Of a stretch of DNA of 64,000 nt, positions 33,395 through 45,705 are shown one piece after another; within the stretch, counting starts at the first letter, position 1; each line of letters begins with the position of its first letter. Both the position numbers and the translations under genes were made by a program. The stretch comes from Fremontodendron californicum (Eukaryota; Streptophyta; Magnoliopsida; Malvales; Malvaceae), in assembly GCA_030761205.1 (NCBI GenBank), contig JAULJL010000029.1:1371501-1435500 (forward strand). Direction: 5' to 3'. The notes under the pieces were generated by a model. That model was not told where the DNA came from. It did not search any database and worked only from the letters and a program-made list of their open reading frames with translations.

Positions 33395-33479
33395 ATTGCG
33401 ACGATTTGAATTGATACTTTGTAATAAATTTGAAAGATAAAAAAACAAGAGAAATAAAGATAATTTAGAAAAATAATAA

Positions 33480-34500
33480 CTCTCTTATCATTATACGATA
33501 CTTGATATAAAATTAAAAGTTATTTGATATGTCAATTAGATCTGGTAATTTCGGACACAACATAATTATATGATACGAACATAACATGGGAAAATAATTA
33601 AAACATGCACAAAAAATAAAATGAACATGACACAATTACACGAACGTGTCAAAATCTACATAAAACGAATTATTAACGTGTCAAGATTTATATAAATATA
33701 TAATAGTTTGAATACGATTATGACAGAAAAAATAACATGAACAAAACGACACGTGACACAAAATTGGAAGTTATTTGAATAGTATCAATTAGACTTGACA
33801 ATTTCATACACAACATGATTATACGACACGAACAGAACATGAAAAAATAATTAAAAACGATACGAAAAATAACATGAATACGACACAAATACACATACGT
33901 GTCAAAATTTATGTAAAACTAATTTTTAACGCGTAAAAAATTATATAAATTTATAATACTTTAAAGACACAGTAAAATAACGCATACGCATTACGAACAT
34001 ACATTTTTTTCTAAATTGAATCATTGTGATAAATTATGCAAAATATGGAATAAATTGAGACACGACACGAGAATACAAAATTTTCTCTAAATTGAATCAG
34101 TATGACAAACTATGCAAAATATTTGGATGAATTGAAAACGACATGAATACAATATGAAAAAAAAAAATTAAAATACGACACAAAACGAAAAATAACATGA
34201 ACACAAAACAAATAGACGAACGGCTCAAAATCTACATAAAACGAATTATTAATATGTAAAAATTTATATAAATTTATAATACTTTGAGCACACGAACACG
34301 ACACGAAAAATAACATAAACATGATATGAATGTGTCAAAATCTACACTAAATAAATTATTAACTTGTAAAAATTATATAAATTTATAATACTTTGAACAC
34401 ACGAAAAATAACACGAACACAAATACTTTGAACAGATGAAAAAATAACACGAATACAATACGAAAAATAACATGAACACGACATAAAATATTTGAAACCA
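33480..34500. repeat. Degenerate 'cacgaacacgacacgaa' repeat block, second copy
   Basis: Same family as 1790-2660. The landmarks CGAATTATTAAC and CACGAAAAATAACATGAACACGA recur irregularly at roughly 250-300 bp spacing. Small minus-strand frames in this block are repeat translations. Confidence 0.6.
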
Positions 34501-35209
34501 AAAGGATTTGAAAATGAAAAGATCCGAATTCGAGAAGGTACGAATCCAAAAAGATCCAAACTCGATATGGCCCGAACTAGCAATAACCAGAGGTCCAAAA
34601 TACCTCATTAGTGTTAATTAAAATGTAAAACAAACACAAAAAATAATCTAAAATAACCTAACTAATCCAAAAATAAGGTGCAAAAGTCCAAATTACCCCC
34701 CAAATTATAGCTTATGACATGTATTATATGGTAAAAAGAGTGTAATACCATAATTAACCCTCAAACCATAATTAATGACATGTATTATGTGGCAAAACGT
34801 GGGTGTTTCAAAATTCTAAATTTTCAACTCATGCATTTAGGGGATTACTTTTATAGTAGGTATAGATCTATATCACAAACAAAAATACGAAATTACAAAA
34901 ATATCTATTTTATCATATTTTGTGCATTCAAATCGGCTAAGTCCTTAAAAATTTTATTCATATTTCAGGTGTAAATTAGTTATTAATTTAGTTTTTTTTT
35001 TTTTTTTTTATAGGTTCAAAGTGAGAAGAAATTTCGTGGTACGAAAAGACGAAAAAAAGTACAAAGCAACGATGAACAGACTTGATCTCTGAAGCTTGTT
35101 GCTAGAAAAAAATGATCTTAACATCTTTATTCAAGACAACTTCCTTTAAACATTAAACTTTAAGATTAATGCAAAACATAGAAAAAAACATCCAAGTACA
35201 TCATTATAT
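34501..35209. other. Intergenic sequence
   Basis: No gene recognised. A short frame at 34780-34974 has no recognisable features. Confidence 0.45.
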
Positions 35210-35640
35210 CGAAAACGAGCAAGTCGATCGGTTGTATTCAAAGTAAGGTAGTCGTACTGTATCGGTGACTGTATCATTTTTGTTCTGATATTGATACTTT
35301 TAAATATAAAAATATTTTAAAAATATAATAAATTATTATTAATTAGGTTCAAAGCTTAATTTAAAGAATATATTTTATTTTTAAATGTAATTATGAAAAA
35401 AAAACGATGATAGAAAAAACATTAAAAATTGGTTTTAAAAAATCAAATAAATAATTTTTTTTTAAAAAAATAAAAAAGTCAAAATCTTGTACCAATCAAT
35501 ACTGACCGGTATAAACCGATATAAGTCAGTACGGATTGGTAAAAAAAATAAAAATGATACAATACTAATATCTTTTCTGTTTATCTTAAAATCGATACGT
35601 ACCTGTTGATACGATCGGTATCGATATATTCCAACCGATT
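35210..35640. repeat. Dispersed 'ccgatacggtaccgat' repeat, uninterrupted copy
   Basis: Homologous to the copy split by the MULE (20660-20715 plus 29391-29965). Here TATCATTTTTGTTCTGATATTGAT occurs uninterrupted at about 35272, giving the pre-insertion state of the MULE target. Confidence 0.7.
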
Positions 35641-36250
35641 TAGGCTCCATTTGGATGGGCGGTGAGATTGGCTCCGGTGAGATTAAAAATAGCGGTGAAT
35701 GTGAGATTAGTTATTGTAGCGGTGAGATTAAAATCAGCGGTGGGATATGTGTTTGGATGTAAATGTAACGGTGAGATGAATTATAGTGAGAAGAGAAAAT
35801 GACCATTAAAGACTTTAGATAAAAATATGTATATATATAATGAAACTTTTAAATTATTTAATATTTATGAAATTAATAAATAATTAAAAATTATCACATT
35901 ATATTTTTTTCAAATAATTATTTTATTAATAGATAAATAAAAATTAATAATATTTATAATATATAAATAAAATTTTATTATTTATGTATTTTCAATTAAT
36001 TTTTATCATTATATAATATCTTTATTAATTTATTATATAATAATAAAATTTATTATATATTTATTATATAATAAAAAATAAAAAACCACCAAAAACTTGA
36101 AACTCCAAATAGTCAAAAATGTAAAAGATCCTTCCATTAGAAGGTTTTTTTCTAACTGCAAGCTCCGATGAAAAAACAAGAAACTAGCACGATGACCGTG
36201 CTGGTGTCTTGTTATCCAAACACTAATTGCGGCTCTATTGGAGTAAAAAA
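35641..36250. other. Possible MITE with 'gtttggat' ends
   Basis: GGCTCCATTTGGATGGGCGG at the left and a GTTTGGATAAC...GAGCC motif, reversed, at the right. GGTGAGATT is repeated several times near the left end. I could not find a convincing TSD. The middle is AT-only. Confidence 0.3.
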
Positions 36251-37761
36251 GTGCCTTAGTCTGTACCGATATTACACAAATTCAAAGTAAATCAAAATAT
36301 CCCAACCGATTGGCACTAGGATCTATGGATCGGATGTCCATCCAAAATTTTCGAATTCCATTTAATTATATTTTGAAAAAGTAATTTATAATGCAAATTT
36401 TATGCTTAGACAATCTGAATCGGCACAATTTCCGATCCACCCATTTCTCTTTTGGACTTGGATCCAAGGAGTTGGGCCACCATATGTGACTTTAATCCAA
36501 GTTTTTTGCGAGGTATAATTTTTTGGCCCATTTTACTTGTTATTATCCTTTTCCAAATTTCAGTTATATTTCTTTAAACTTTATTTTTCAAAAAAATAAA
36601 AAATAAAAAAATGTTTGTACATGGTAGTAAATGAATGAATAAATTTATGTGTGGAAGATTAGGATGTTGTTTACAGTATGCTTGCATCATGTTTAATGAT
36701 CGCAAAATCATTCAAGATATTAATTTGTTTGTATTCTTTTAAAGAATTTTATTAACGAGTGTATTTAAGATATTTTTTAAAAATAATTAATATATTATTT
36801 TTAATAGTAATTTTGTATTAAATGTAGTAATTGATAACTTTATTTAATATTTTCAATACATTGAATGAAAATATTATTATATGTGATAACTTTAAAAAAT
36901 ATTTTTAAAACACTCGTTAACAAAATCTTTTTTAAATGCATCGGAGACAAATGAAATATTTGTATGTTCATAATTGTATAGTTGTATTAAAATCAAGATA
37001 ATTATATAATACAATAAAATTTATGTGGAAGGGTAGAGTTTGGATTTATCTAGATAAGGATATGGATTTTGATTCCTCTTAAATCTATATCCAAATTTTT
37101 TAATCAATTTTTTTTTTTTTGTTTATTAAAACGAGACGTGAGATTTTTAAAATCGATTTTGATTTTACAAATTATTTAAGTGACGATTCTTATGATTGAT
37201 CCTACGTCCAAGGAAAAACAATATAATAGAAGTAACACCTATGCTGCTCACAGTTGATCTAGTAGTTAAGAATTGTTTAATAGGATGAAGTCGAAAACTG
37301 ATCCGTGTACTATATTCTCAAATTTAAAGATTTAGTTATTCTCTGCCACAGTTTTATTAAAGTTAATCCATATATAATATAATTTCATTAAATGTCGGAT
37401 TGAGAACGATTGTTAACGGTGTGAAATTAAACCAATAAATAAATTGGATGACTTGGCATAACCTTAACCATATGGCATGCACGTGGACTTTTTTATGACT
37501 AGCCACTCTGTCTCAAATAATTTCGTATGATTATAATTACAATAATAATTATAATTAAAAAAAAAGAAAAAAATTTGATAAAAGATACTAACTAGTTGGC
37601 AAAATACTTCAACCTCTTTAATATTAGTATTTTCTTTCTGCTACCTTTAAGAACTTCTCTATTAGAAGTAGTAGTATATACAATTTGATTATTTATGACT
37701 CATGCGTGAACAATACTTGGATTTTCTAAAATATAGCAACAAAAAAAAAAAGCAAATGAGG
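36251..37761. other. AT-rich intergenic sequence
   Basis: No gene, RNA or clear element recognised. Confidence 0.5.
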
Positions 37762-37769
37762 GCAATTAG

Positions 37770-38476
37770 TAGGGCTGTAAACGAACAGAGCGTTCGACGA
37801 ACCGTTCGTGAACAGTTCGATTTTTGTTCGTTTATGTTCGTTTATTAAGCTAAATAAACGATTATGAACACAATTTTAATGTTCGTTTATTAAACGAACT
37901 GAGTTCGAACAGATGTGTGTTCGGTTCGTTTATGTTTACGAACAAGCTCGTTTATCGTTAATTTAAAACTCGTTTATTAGTTTGTTTAAAGCTCATTTAT
38001 GTTCGTTTATTTTATTTTATTTACTTATAATATAATTAATATTATTTAATAACTTAAATTTAATAATTTAAGAATAAATTTAATTTAATTTAATTTAATT
38101 ACGTTTGTATTTTATTATTTTATATTTAATAATAATAATTACAAAATTGATTTATTTTTTTATTTGTTTGTTAAAATTATTTAGATTTGTTTGCTTATTG
38201 TTCATGAACATAATTTTAATTGTTCGCGAACATGTTCGATTATATGTTCATGAACATGTTCATTTAGTGTTCACGAACAAGTTCATTTAATTTAAATGAA
38301 CTTGTTCATGAACATTAAATAAACGAACATGAACACATTTAATTTTAAACGAACAGAACTTGAACACAATTTTAAAATTCTTAACGAACACGAACCGAAC
38401 ACGAACAAGCTCAAAAATAAATAAACGAACATGAACATAGGTTTGTTCGTTCAAGCCTGATTCATTTACAACCTTA
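37770..38476. mobile_element. hAT MITE rich in 'gttcgtttatgttcg'
   Basis: 707 bp. It starts TAGGGCTGTAAACGAAC and ends TTCATTTACAACCTTA (reverse TAAGGTTGTAAATGAA). The flanking 8-mers GCAATTAG (37762-37769) and GCAGTTAG (38477-38484) match at 7 of 8. The interior is a set of GAACATGTTC-type palindromes. Frames inside at 38105-38290 and 38287-38619 are repeat translations. Confidence 0.85.
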
Positions 38477-38639
38477 GCAGTTAGGCAATAATAATAAAAC
38501 ATTAAAAGGGGAAAAGAAAAGAAAAAATTCCAAAACTGAAAAGTATAGGTTTGTTCCACAGAAATCTTAAAAATTGCGTGGTCTGCCTTCCAACCTCTAA
38601 ATCCAGATGGTGACATCAACTGTTAATTCATTCATATTG

Positions 38640-38865
38640 TCTGTCCTTCTCACTTGTTTAACTCACACCTTTCCTCTATTTCACTTCTCAAACTCTTAAA
38701 TTCTCTCTCAATTTCTTATAAAATTTTTCTTTCCTCTTTCATTTCTTATAAAGTCTTGAGGTTTCTCTTCTTTTCTTACTCCTTTTTCTTCTGCTTTCTT
38801 TTGGGTACTCTCCAAGTAGCTGACTGTTGATTTTTTTTTTTATATATTGTTTGATCAACAGGTTT

Positions 38866-38903
<38 letters not shown>

Positions 38904-38908
38904 TGATG
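38640..38908 (+). promoter_or_regulatory. Leader/promoter region of the small basic protein gene
   Basis: CT-rich sequence with CTTATAAAATTTT at about 38716 as a TATA candidate, and a (TA)n microsatellite of about 30 bases ending just before the ATG (38869-38900). Inferred from base composition only. Confidence 0.35.
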
Positions 38909-39106
38909 ATGGGCATAGGGAGGATGGTGGTGAGCTTGAAATCAAAACTAAGGTGTTTGAAGATCATGAAGAAACCTAGTTATTACGATAAGGTTGAAAA
39001 GAGTGAGAGCATGAGGGTCGAAATAAGGAGCAGGAAAGCACGGAAGCTTATCGAAGAGACGATGAAGATTGCCGATTCACCAAGGTCCAAGACTTTTGCT
39101 TTCTGA
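38909..39106 (+). CDS. Small basic protein, 65 residues, unknown function
   Basis: I do not recognise a named family, but the frame looks real. It is Lys/Arg-rich (KSKLRCLKIMKKP near the N-terminus) and has a charged helix-forming segment, SMRVEIRSRKARKLIEE (34-50), followed by ADSPRSKTFAF to the end. It has codon variety unlike the AT-rich spacer around it and an upstream CT-rich leader. Two adjacent ATGs (38906, 38909) are possible starts; I chose the second, which gives MGIGRMVVSL, a possible N-terminal Gly for myristoylation. It has no signal peptide or membrane segment. An intron could join it to other exons, but none was identified. Confidence 0.6.
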   Translation: MGIGRMVVSLKSKLRCLKIMKKPSYYDKVEKSESMRVEIRSRKARKLIEETMKIADSPRSKTFAF

Positions 39107-41435
39107 GTTTTGTATGATCAACAAAAACCAAGCATTTTCTATGGAGGAAGGATGATAACATCAAAGCTTTCGTTTTCTTCCTTTCTCTGTCTCTATATTG
39201 TTTTCTTCCTTCTTTCTGTCTCTATACCTCCCACCCACACAAAAACAAGGTTCTTAATTGCATGCTTGTCAAATCAACAGCTTATGGTGTAAATTTTCTC
39301 CAAGGAATTTGAAATAAAGGGTTTCTTTTTTCCTTTTTTTTTTTTCAATGCAAAAGAATGCCAATTATGTGCCTAATTTCTAACCTACAACTCTATGATT
39401 TATCTTATAAATTTGAAAATTCAAACTCGACTTAGAACCTAATATATATTTCATATTCATGTTAATCTGTAAAATTAAAAGTATGAATGTACAAAACTAA
39501 TATGATTAAATTAAAAGGCTTCCATGATTGTTTTTTTTTTTTTTTTTTAAGTATATATACAGAAGAATATAATCATATAACTTTGAAACCATGTAATTAA
39601 GGTGAATTGATTTTACCACAGGAAATGTAAAGAAAAGGAAACATAGATTCGCACCGATTCTGTCTTGATGGATACTTCTTCAATTCAGCCGCTTGGCTAG
39701 TTGGCTTGATTAATAAAACCTTTATTTAGCGAAAAAAAAAAAGAGATTCGCACCGGTTCAGCCAAGCTAGCTTGAAAGTTTGTTATACGTATAATCCTTC
39801 GCTGTTTCACCATACAAGGAGACTAGGAGAGTAGTAACGTGTGCTTTTTTATTATTATTATTTGAATTAAATGTACTATGACTTAATCCTAATTAGGATC
39901 GCTACCCGTTTCACAACTTTTTTTTTTTGACTTTATACGATAAATTTTTTCAAATTCAAAATACGAAAAACAAAATGAATTCTTTCATTCTAAAAGCAAC
40001 AATCAAATCTAACCTAAAATCAATACCATCTCATATGTCTTTCTCTTAATTTAAAAAAAAATAAAAAAAGATTAATTTTGATTATTAATAATAATAATTA
40101 AAAGCAAACACTCAAATAAGCTCAAAATCCATGGCTTTCAAAGGATCCTATCTTATAATTTAAAAGCAAAACCCTTTCATCTATCCACGTAATAAAGCAA
40201 AGATGAGACAAAACCTTCAGTAATTGAGTAATGGGATGACGATATTTCCCATAAACCTTTCGGTCACGGTTTGGTCAGAAGCTATGAAAGCAAATAACAT
40301 ATAGCAGCCAAGAACAAAGGACAAAAGAATTAGAGAGAAAAAGCACACATGACATTGCTCTTTCGATGCAGAACAATATATGAGGCTGTCGAATATTGTG
40401 GACATCATAGAAAGACAAAAATCAGAAGAAAAAAAAGTATAGATATGAGGCCATGATTTGGCAATCGTTGCCACATGAATATGAAGTCTTAATGGTGGAC
40501 ATCATGCTCTAAAAACATCTTAAATTATTTACTTTCTCTTTCGAAAAATAATTAAAAAAAGTGTGTCCACATACATTCCATTACAGATTTCATTGTCAAA
40601 ATTATGTTAATGCAAAAGCAGGCTCTTGCATAGCTCCGACCGTCTGTTTCAATAAAGTTGCATTCTTCCACTTATTTAAATAACTGAATTCAAATTCCCA
40701 ATCCCAATCCCAATCCCACATCTCCATATATATATATATATATATAAACTTTTGCATTATCTGCTAGCTTATGTCCTACGGTACATGTTATATTAAGTAT
40801 TATTTTTTTTTGGATAAATTATATTAAGTATTATTATTACTAACGCATTCTTTACCACAAGGTTTTTTTTATACGTATTTGATATTATTTATTTCATAAA
40901 AATCATAAAATAAATATGCTTTATAGGAAAATTAGTAAAATGGTTTATTCTTAAATTACATTGAAAGGAAAGTACTCACCACTCACCAAGATAAAACATT
41001 ATTCTTAAATTACATAAGTCCTCGGCGTTATTCTTAATTTACATTGAAATCATCATTGCATCAAAACATTAATTTTAAATTGTTCTTAGTTAATACTTTG
41101 TCAAATAAAAAATTGATAAAGCTATTAAGACTGAAACATGGTTATACTTTTACTTACAAAGTAAGCAACCGATCTCATAGGTTAAAGTTTAGATAAACTT
41201 GAGTTAACATATATGAACGCTTATTATAAGAACAAGTTCACTGAATTTGACATGATATGAGAATGTCATTTGATAAATCACTTAGTGTCTATGACAACAT
41301 TCTCATGTGGTAGTTCTATAAGTAATCCTCTGACTTAAAATTACTAATGATCTTATATGAGGAATGTTATATTTTGATTTTATCTTATTTACGATCCTAA
41401 CCATGGATGCTCCGGTCAAGTATTGTCAGGTATAA
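39107..41435. other. Intergenic sequence
   Basis: The first 200 bases may be the 3' UTR of the small basic protein gene. A minus-strand frame at 40217-40474 has a hydrophobic middle but no family similarity I can see. A short CCCAATCCCAATCCCAATCCC run lies at about 40695, followed by a TA microsatellite. Confidence 0.45.
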
Positions 41436-41443
41436 CGTGAAAC

Positions 41444-41889
41444 TAGGGATGGAAGTGGATTTGATATCTGCAATTCTTGAAATATCCAAATTCGCTTAAT
41501 TTATCGGATATCCGAATCCTTTTATTATCTGCTTACTATCTGAATATTATTATCTGAATTCGCATCCGATTTAGATAGCAATATCCGTCAGATATCAGAA
41601 TCCGTTAAATATCCGAATTTATTAAATCAATTTTTTAAGATAAATATAAAATTAAACAAGAATTAAATATGTAAACGAAAATCAGATTTGGGTATCTGAA
41701 TCAATTATCTGTATAAATAAAATGAATTCTAATAATGGATAGATATCCAAGAGTTCACATTCGAATTCGATATGGATAGTAAATCTAATATCTTATCCAA
41801 AAATTATCCGAATTCGCATTACCTGAATCTGAAGAAAATATATTAAATAATGTCAAATATCCTATTTTTACAATCCATTGCCATCCCTA
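41444..41889. mobile_element. hAT MITE with 'ggatatccgaat' interior
   Basis: 446 bp. It starts TAGGGATGGAAGTGGAT and ends ATCCATTGCCATCCCTA (reverse TAGGGATGGCAATGGAT). The flanking 8-mers CGTGAAAC (41436-41443) and CATGAAAC (41890-41897) match at 7 of 8; the one difference is the G-to-A expected from CpG decay. Confidence 0.88.
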
Positions 41890-42149
41890 CATGAAACATA
41901 AGAAGATGCATAAGAGAATAACTCACTAGTCTTGATAAAGATTAACTCATGAAACCTCTAGCCGTAATGAAATGTAATTTTGGACTAATTCTAAAATTTA
42001 TTCGAAGTGTTAATTGCTTAACTCGAGACTTAATATGGTTAAACTGATTGAGTAGATACTAATCCATGCTCAAATTTAAACCAAAATTTAATATGGTTGC
42101 ATTGTTATTCGAATGCTTTTATTTTGATGGTTGTATTTGGACAAAGCAT

Positions 42150-42508
42150 AAAGAACTTTAACTAAGAGATGTTTGAATGAATAATGTTGTACTTTGTTGT
42201 ATTGTATTTGTCTATATTTATAGTACAATTATACAAGATAAGATAAGTTTACAAGTTTGAGATAAATCCTACTTTAATCTAGAGATATAGTTAAAGTAAA
42301 TTAGAATTTAAGCTAGAGAGAAATTCTTCATGTAGCAGGAGATATGTCTTAATCTGTTCAAGAGTTTAAGTTTATCTTTATCTCTAATATACCCCTCAAG
42401 AATGTGGAACCGATTGTGACACCAATCTTGGAGAGTAAAAACTGAAATCGAGCCTTTGATAGTGGTTTTGTCAAAGCATTTACTAGCTGATTTTCAGAAA
42501 AGACATGT
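42150..42508 (-). other. Probable 3' end of the copia remnant
   Basis: On the minus strand CTTGAGGGGTATATTAG (about 42389-42405) looks like a copia PPT followed by an LTR start. The LTR itself is not delimited because no second copy is in the window. Confidence 0.4.
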
Positions 42509-43335
42509 CTAACTTGCTAAGTGTTTCATCCAGGTATGAAAAACATGATTCATAGAAGCATAAATGGAGCTTAGGTTATCACAATACACTGTTGGAGTTG
42601 AAGTAATGACTTTAAGTTCTTTAAGCAAGGATTGGATCCAAGAAATTTCAAAAACAATTGCAACAATTGCTATGTATTCTGCCTTAATAGAAGATCGAGC
42701 CACCAGTTTTTGCCTTTTTGAACACCAAGATATAGGAGTTCCTCTAACATAAATAATATATGCAGACGTTGAGGTCCTATCATCAAGATTTCCACCCCAA
42801 TCAGAGTCACAAAAAACATATAGAGTAATATGAGCTTCTTTTTTAAGGAATAGACCATGAAATAATGTGCCTTTCAAATATCTAAGAACTCGCTTAAGAG
42901 CATGTTGATGTAGAGTAGTTGGTTTATGCATAAATTGAGAAAGTGTTGACAGCGAATTAGATGTCAGGTCCTGTAAGAGTCAAATATTGCAACGAACCAA
43001 CAAGTTTTATGAATTCTTCAGCATCTACTACAGCAAAGCCATCATGGAGACTTAAAAAAACTGAAGTGGACATGTGTGTCTTCGACTCCTTGGCACCAGA
43101 CATGTTTGCTTTGCTCAAGATATCATAGATATACTTTTGTTGAGATAGAGATAAACCTTGAGATGTTGGAATGACTTTAATTCCCAAAAAGTAATTCAAA
43201 TCACCAACATCTTGTTTCAGTTACCCAAAAAAAGAAGAAGCAAATCACCAACATCTTTAATAGAAAATTGCTTGGCCAAAACTTGAACAAATCAGAAAGA
43301 GAAACTTTGTTGTTTCCTGTCAGAATGAGATTGTA
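42509..43335 (-). pseudogene. Ty1/copia reverse transcriptase C-terminus and RNase H remnant
   Basis: Minus-strand pieces in copia order. ILTGNN at about 43320 belongs to the RT active-site neighbourhood, with the YVDD just upstream lost. Then follow DLNYFLGIKVIPTSQGL (43199 onward), the SLQYLTLTGPDI segment, and HQHALKRVLRYLKGTLFHGL with RNase H-like YVFCDSDWGGNLDDRTSTS. A frame break lies between 42931 and 42957, and others upstream. Not functional. Confidence 0.88.
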
Positions 43336-43480
43336 GACACCTAATTTTGTCCAGACCACTAAACAATGCACGTTTTCCTTGAATTTAGATTTTTTTAAGC
43401 CTACCTCTTCTTCATGGCCTAGTGACTTAACATTTAGGTTCGGTTAGACATTTGTAGTTTTGGCCTAGTGAACCAATTTA
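43332..43480. repeat. Fragment resembling the start of the LARD LTR
   Basis: TGTAGACACCTAATTTTGTC...GACCACTAAACA matches the first 35 or so bases of the LARD LTRs at 44011 and 55370, then diverges. It sits at the point where about 2 kb of copia integrase and RT is missing. Possibly a remnant of an older related element. Confidence 0.5.
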
Positions 43481-44010
43481 GATAAATTGGTTCTTGGATA
43501 AACAATAGTGTTTTGAAATAATTTTCAACCAATGATTTGAATTTAGGAAACAACAAATAAACATAAGATTTCTATTTCATGGGATAAAACCATATATACA
43601 TAGTGAAAAGATCCACAAATGAGACATAATATTTGAATTCATCAACAAAAATAACTTTTGCATGTCCCTAAACAACTAAAGGTCCTCCACTAATAATATT
43701 AGAAGTTCCGAAAGGAGGTTTATGAATCTTAGTACAACAACAAGCGTTACATGATATCATGTTTGGTGTTGAAGAAAAAGGTAAAGAAAAAGACTTTAAT
43801 AGATACTTAATGGTTTGTGCAAAAGGATGACCAAGCCTCTGATGCCAAGTGAAGAAATTGGTTTTGAGTCCAATCGTGGCAAGTGCAACTGGATTGATGA
43901 GTGGTTCATTGGCTTGGATTGTATAAGCTCCATCTTTATCTGGACCTTGAGCAAGCGGTTTCTGAAGATCCTTTACCAAAAAATAAGAAGGAAAAAACTC
44001 AAAAGAAGCT
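43480..44010 (-). pseudogene. Ty1/copia integrase start and GAG-pre-integrase remnant
   Basis: On the minus strand FFTWHQRLGHPFAQTIKYLL...ISCNACCCTKIHKPPF is the HHCC-type zinc region before the integrase. VIFVDEFKYYVSFVDLFTMY, the start of the integrase core, follows in broken frame. The sequence continues beyond the LARD at 59755. Confidence 0.85.
44006..44010. repeat. Target-site duplication AAGCT (left)
   Basis: Identical to 59750-59754. Confidence 0.92.
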
Positions 44011-45381
44011 TGTAGACACCTAATTTTGTCCGGACCACTAAACAGGTATGTTTTCCTCCCATATTGATGTTTCCGAGTATAAAAAGACTGTTTTCATTCT
44101 GCAGGTGGTACTCCGAGACTTAGTTTAAGAGGGCGAGCACAAAAAGACAAACTTGAAAAAAAGTCAACCCAAAAAAGTCAACCCCGAAAAAGTCAACCCC
44201 AAAAAGTCAACTACTGAAAAAGTCAACCCACTTTCAAAATCAAGATTTTAAGTTCAATTGAAAAATGGAGAAAGAATTTTGATAATCCGAGGTCTACATT
44301 GAAAGATATGGAGTTCGGAAGTTGGGATTTGGAGATTCAGTAGAAAAGAAATCCTAATTCGAGAAATTTGGGGAAAAGTGCTTAAACGATCAAACTGGTC
44401 GAAATTGAAGGTTCCAAATGAAAGATAAGCACTGACTACGGGTAATGGAGAAGTCACTTGCAAGAAAAACCGAAAGAAAAGTCAATCCGGGAGAAAACCG
44501 AGAATTAGGATTTTTAGTGGATTTCGGTGAAATCGGGAAGAATCACAGAAATGGCCCGACTTGGTAAGACCAAAGCCCCCAATGGATGAGGAATGATTAA
44601 AAAGGATGGCCCAAGGCTCAGATTGAAGAAAATCTGAAAATCGGACTTGTTTTGAGCAAAACCGGGTTTCGGAGGTTAAAGGGCAAAATTGGAAAAATTT
44701 GGGAAAAATAGCAAATGGACTCCGAAAATTATGGAAAATTTGTCAATCTCATTCTTAAATCATTTGAAAGAGATTGGCGAAAGAAAATCTTGATTCCGAG
44801 TTCGTTTGCAAAATGGCCAAATCCCGGGCCTCCTATGCAGTAATTCAAGCCGATAAATCCCGAAAAAATACCAAATGAGCTCCAAAAATTATGAAAACTT
44901 CCAGATCACACTTTTTAATTATTTTGAAGAGATTGGTGAAGAAAAATCTTGATTTGGAGCTCGTTTAAAAAATGGTAAAAAGTAGGGGCATAAAAGGACA
45001 TTTTGGGAAGAAAAAATCCAAATAAATAGCAAACGGACTCGGATAATTTTGAAAACTTCCAGAACTCAATATTTTATTATTTTGGAAGTATTAAAAAAAG
45101 AAAAATTGAATTTGGAGCCCATTTGATATTTATTTTGCATCCGGGGGGGCAAAATGGTCGTTTCACCCAAGCAACCGAAAAGGGCTTCTTTGGGCCTTTC
45201 AAAAATCAGAGCTGGGCTGGAAAAGAGAAGTGCTGGCCTGCCCAAGCCCAAAGGAAGGAGGAAGCTTAGGATTTTTTCAATCAAGTGATTAAAAATCAAG
45301 AGTTAAGTTAGAGATTTTCATTTTTGAGCCTAAGTCCCAATCCCACATCCCTTTGTAATGTCAAGCCAAGGAGGTATTCAC

Positions 45382-45391
45382 CTTATAAATA
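45382..45391 (+). promoter_or_regulatory. TATA box of the LARD 5' LTR
   Basis: CTTATAAATA, with the 36-bp array about 100 bases downstream, so the array would lie in the transcribed leader. The 3' LTR has the same box at 56741-56750. Confidence 0.65.
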
Positions 45392-45489
45392 AGGAGTCTT
45401 GGCCTTTGGTTGAGACCACCCACTACCCCTTGTGAGATATTCTATACACTTGTATTAGGATTATCCGGGTGGTGAGTCATAGTGTTTTA

Positions 45490-45705
45490 CTCTGAGGGTT
45501 CGTAGCTTAATCCGTTCAAAAGCTACTCTGAGGGTTTGTAGCTTAATCCGTTCAAAAGCTACTCTGAGGGTTCGTAGCTTAATCCGTTCAAAAGCTACTC
45601 TGAGGGTTCGTAGCTTAATCCGTTCAAAAGCTACTCTGAGGGTTCGTAGCTTAATCCGTTCAAAAGCTACTCTGAGGGTTTATAGCTTAATCCGTTCAAA
45701 AGCTA
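45490..45705 (+). repeat. Six 36-bp repeats, each a potential stem-loop
   Basis: Units begin CTCTGAGGGTT at 45490, 45526, 45562, 45598, 45634 and 45670. Each contains GTAGCTT...AAGCTAC (7-bp arms, 11-base loop). The last unit has TATAGCTT instead. The array is duplicated at 56849-57064 in the other LTR with the same unit number. Confidence 0.92.

Noticed and set aside
40217..40474. 85-residue minus-strand ORF with a hydrophobic middle
   Set aside because: No family similarity, no promoter or neighbour context; a chance frame is more likely.
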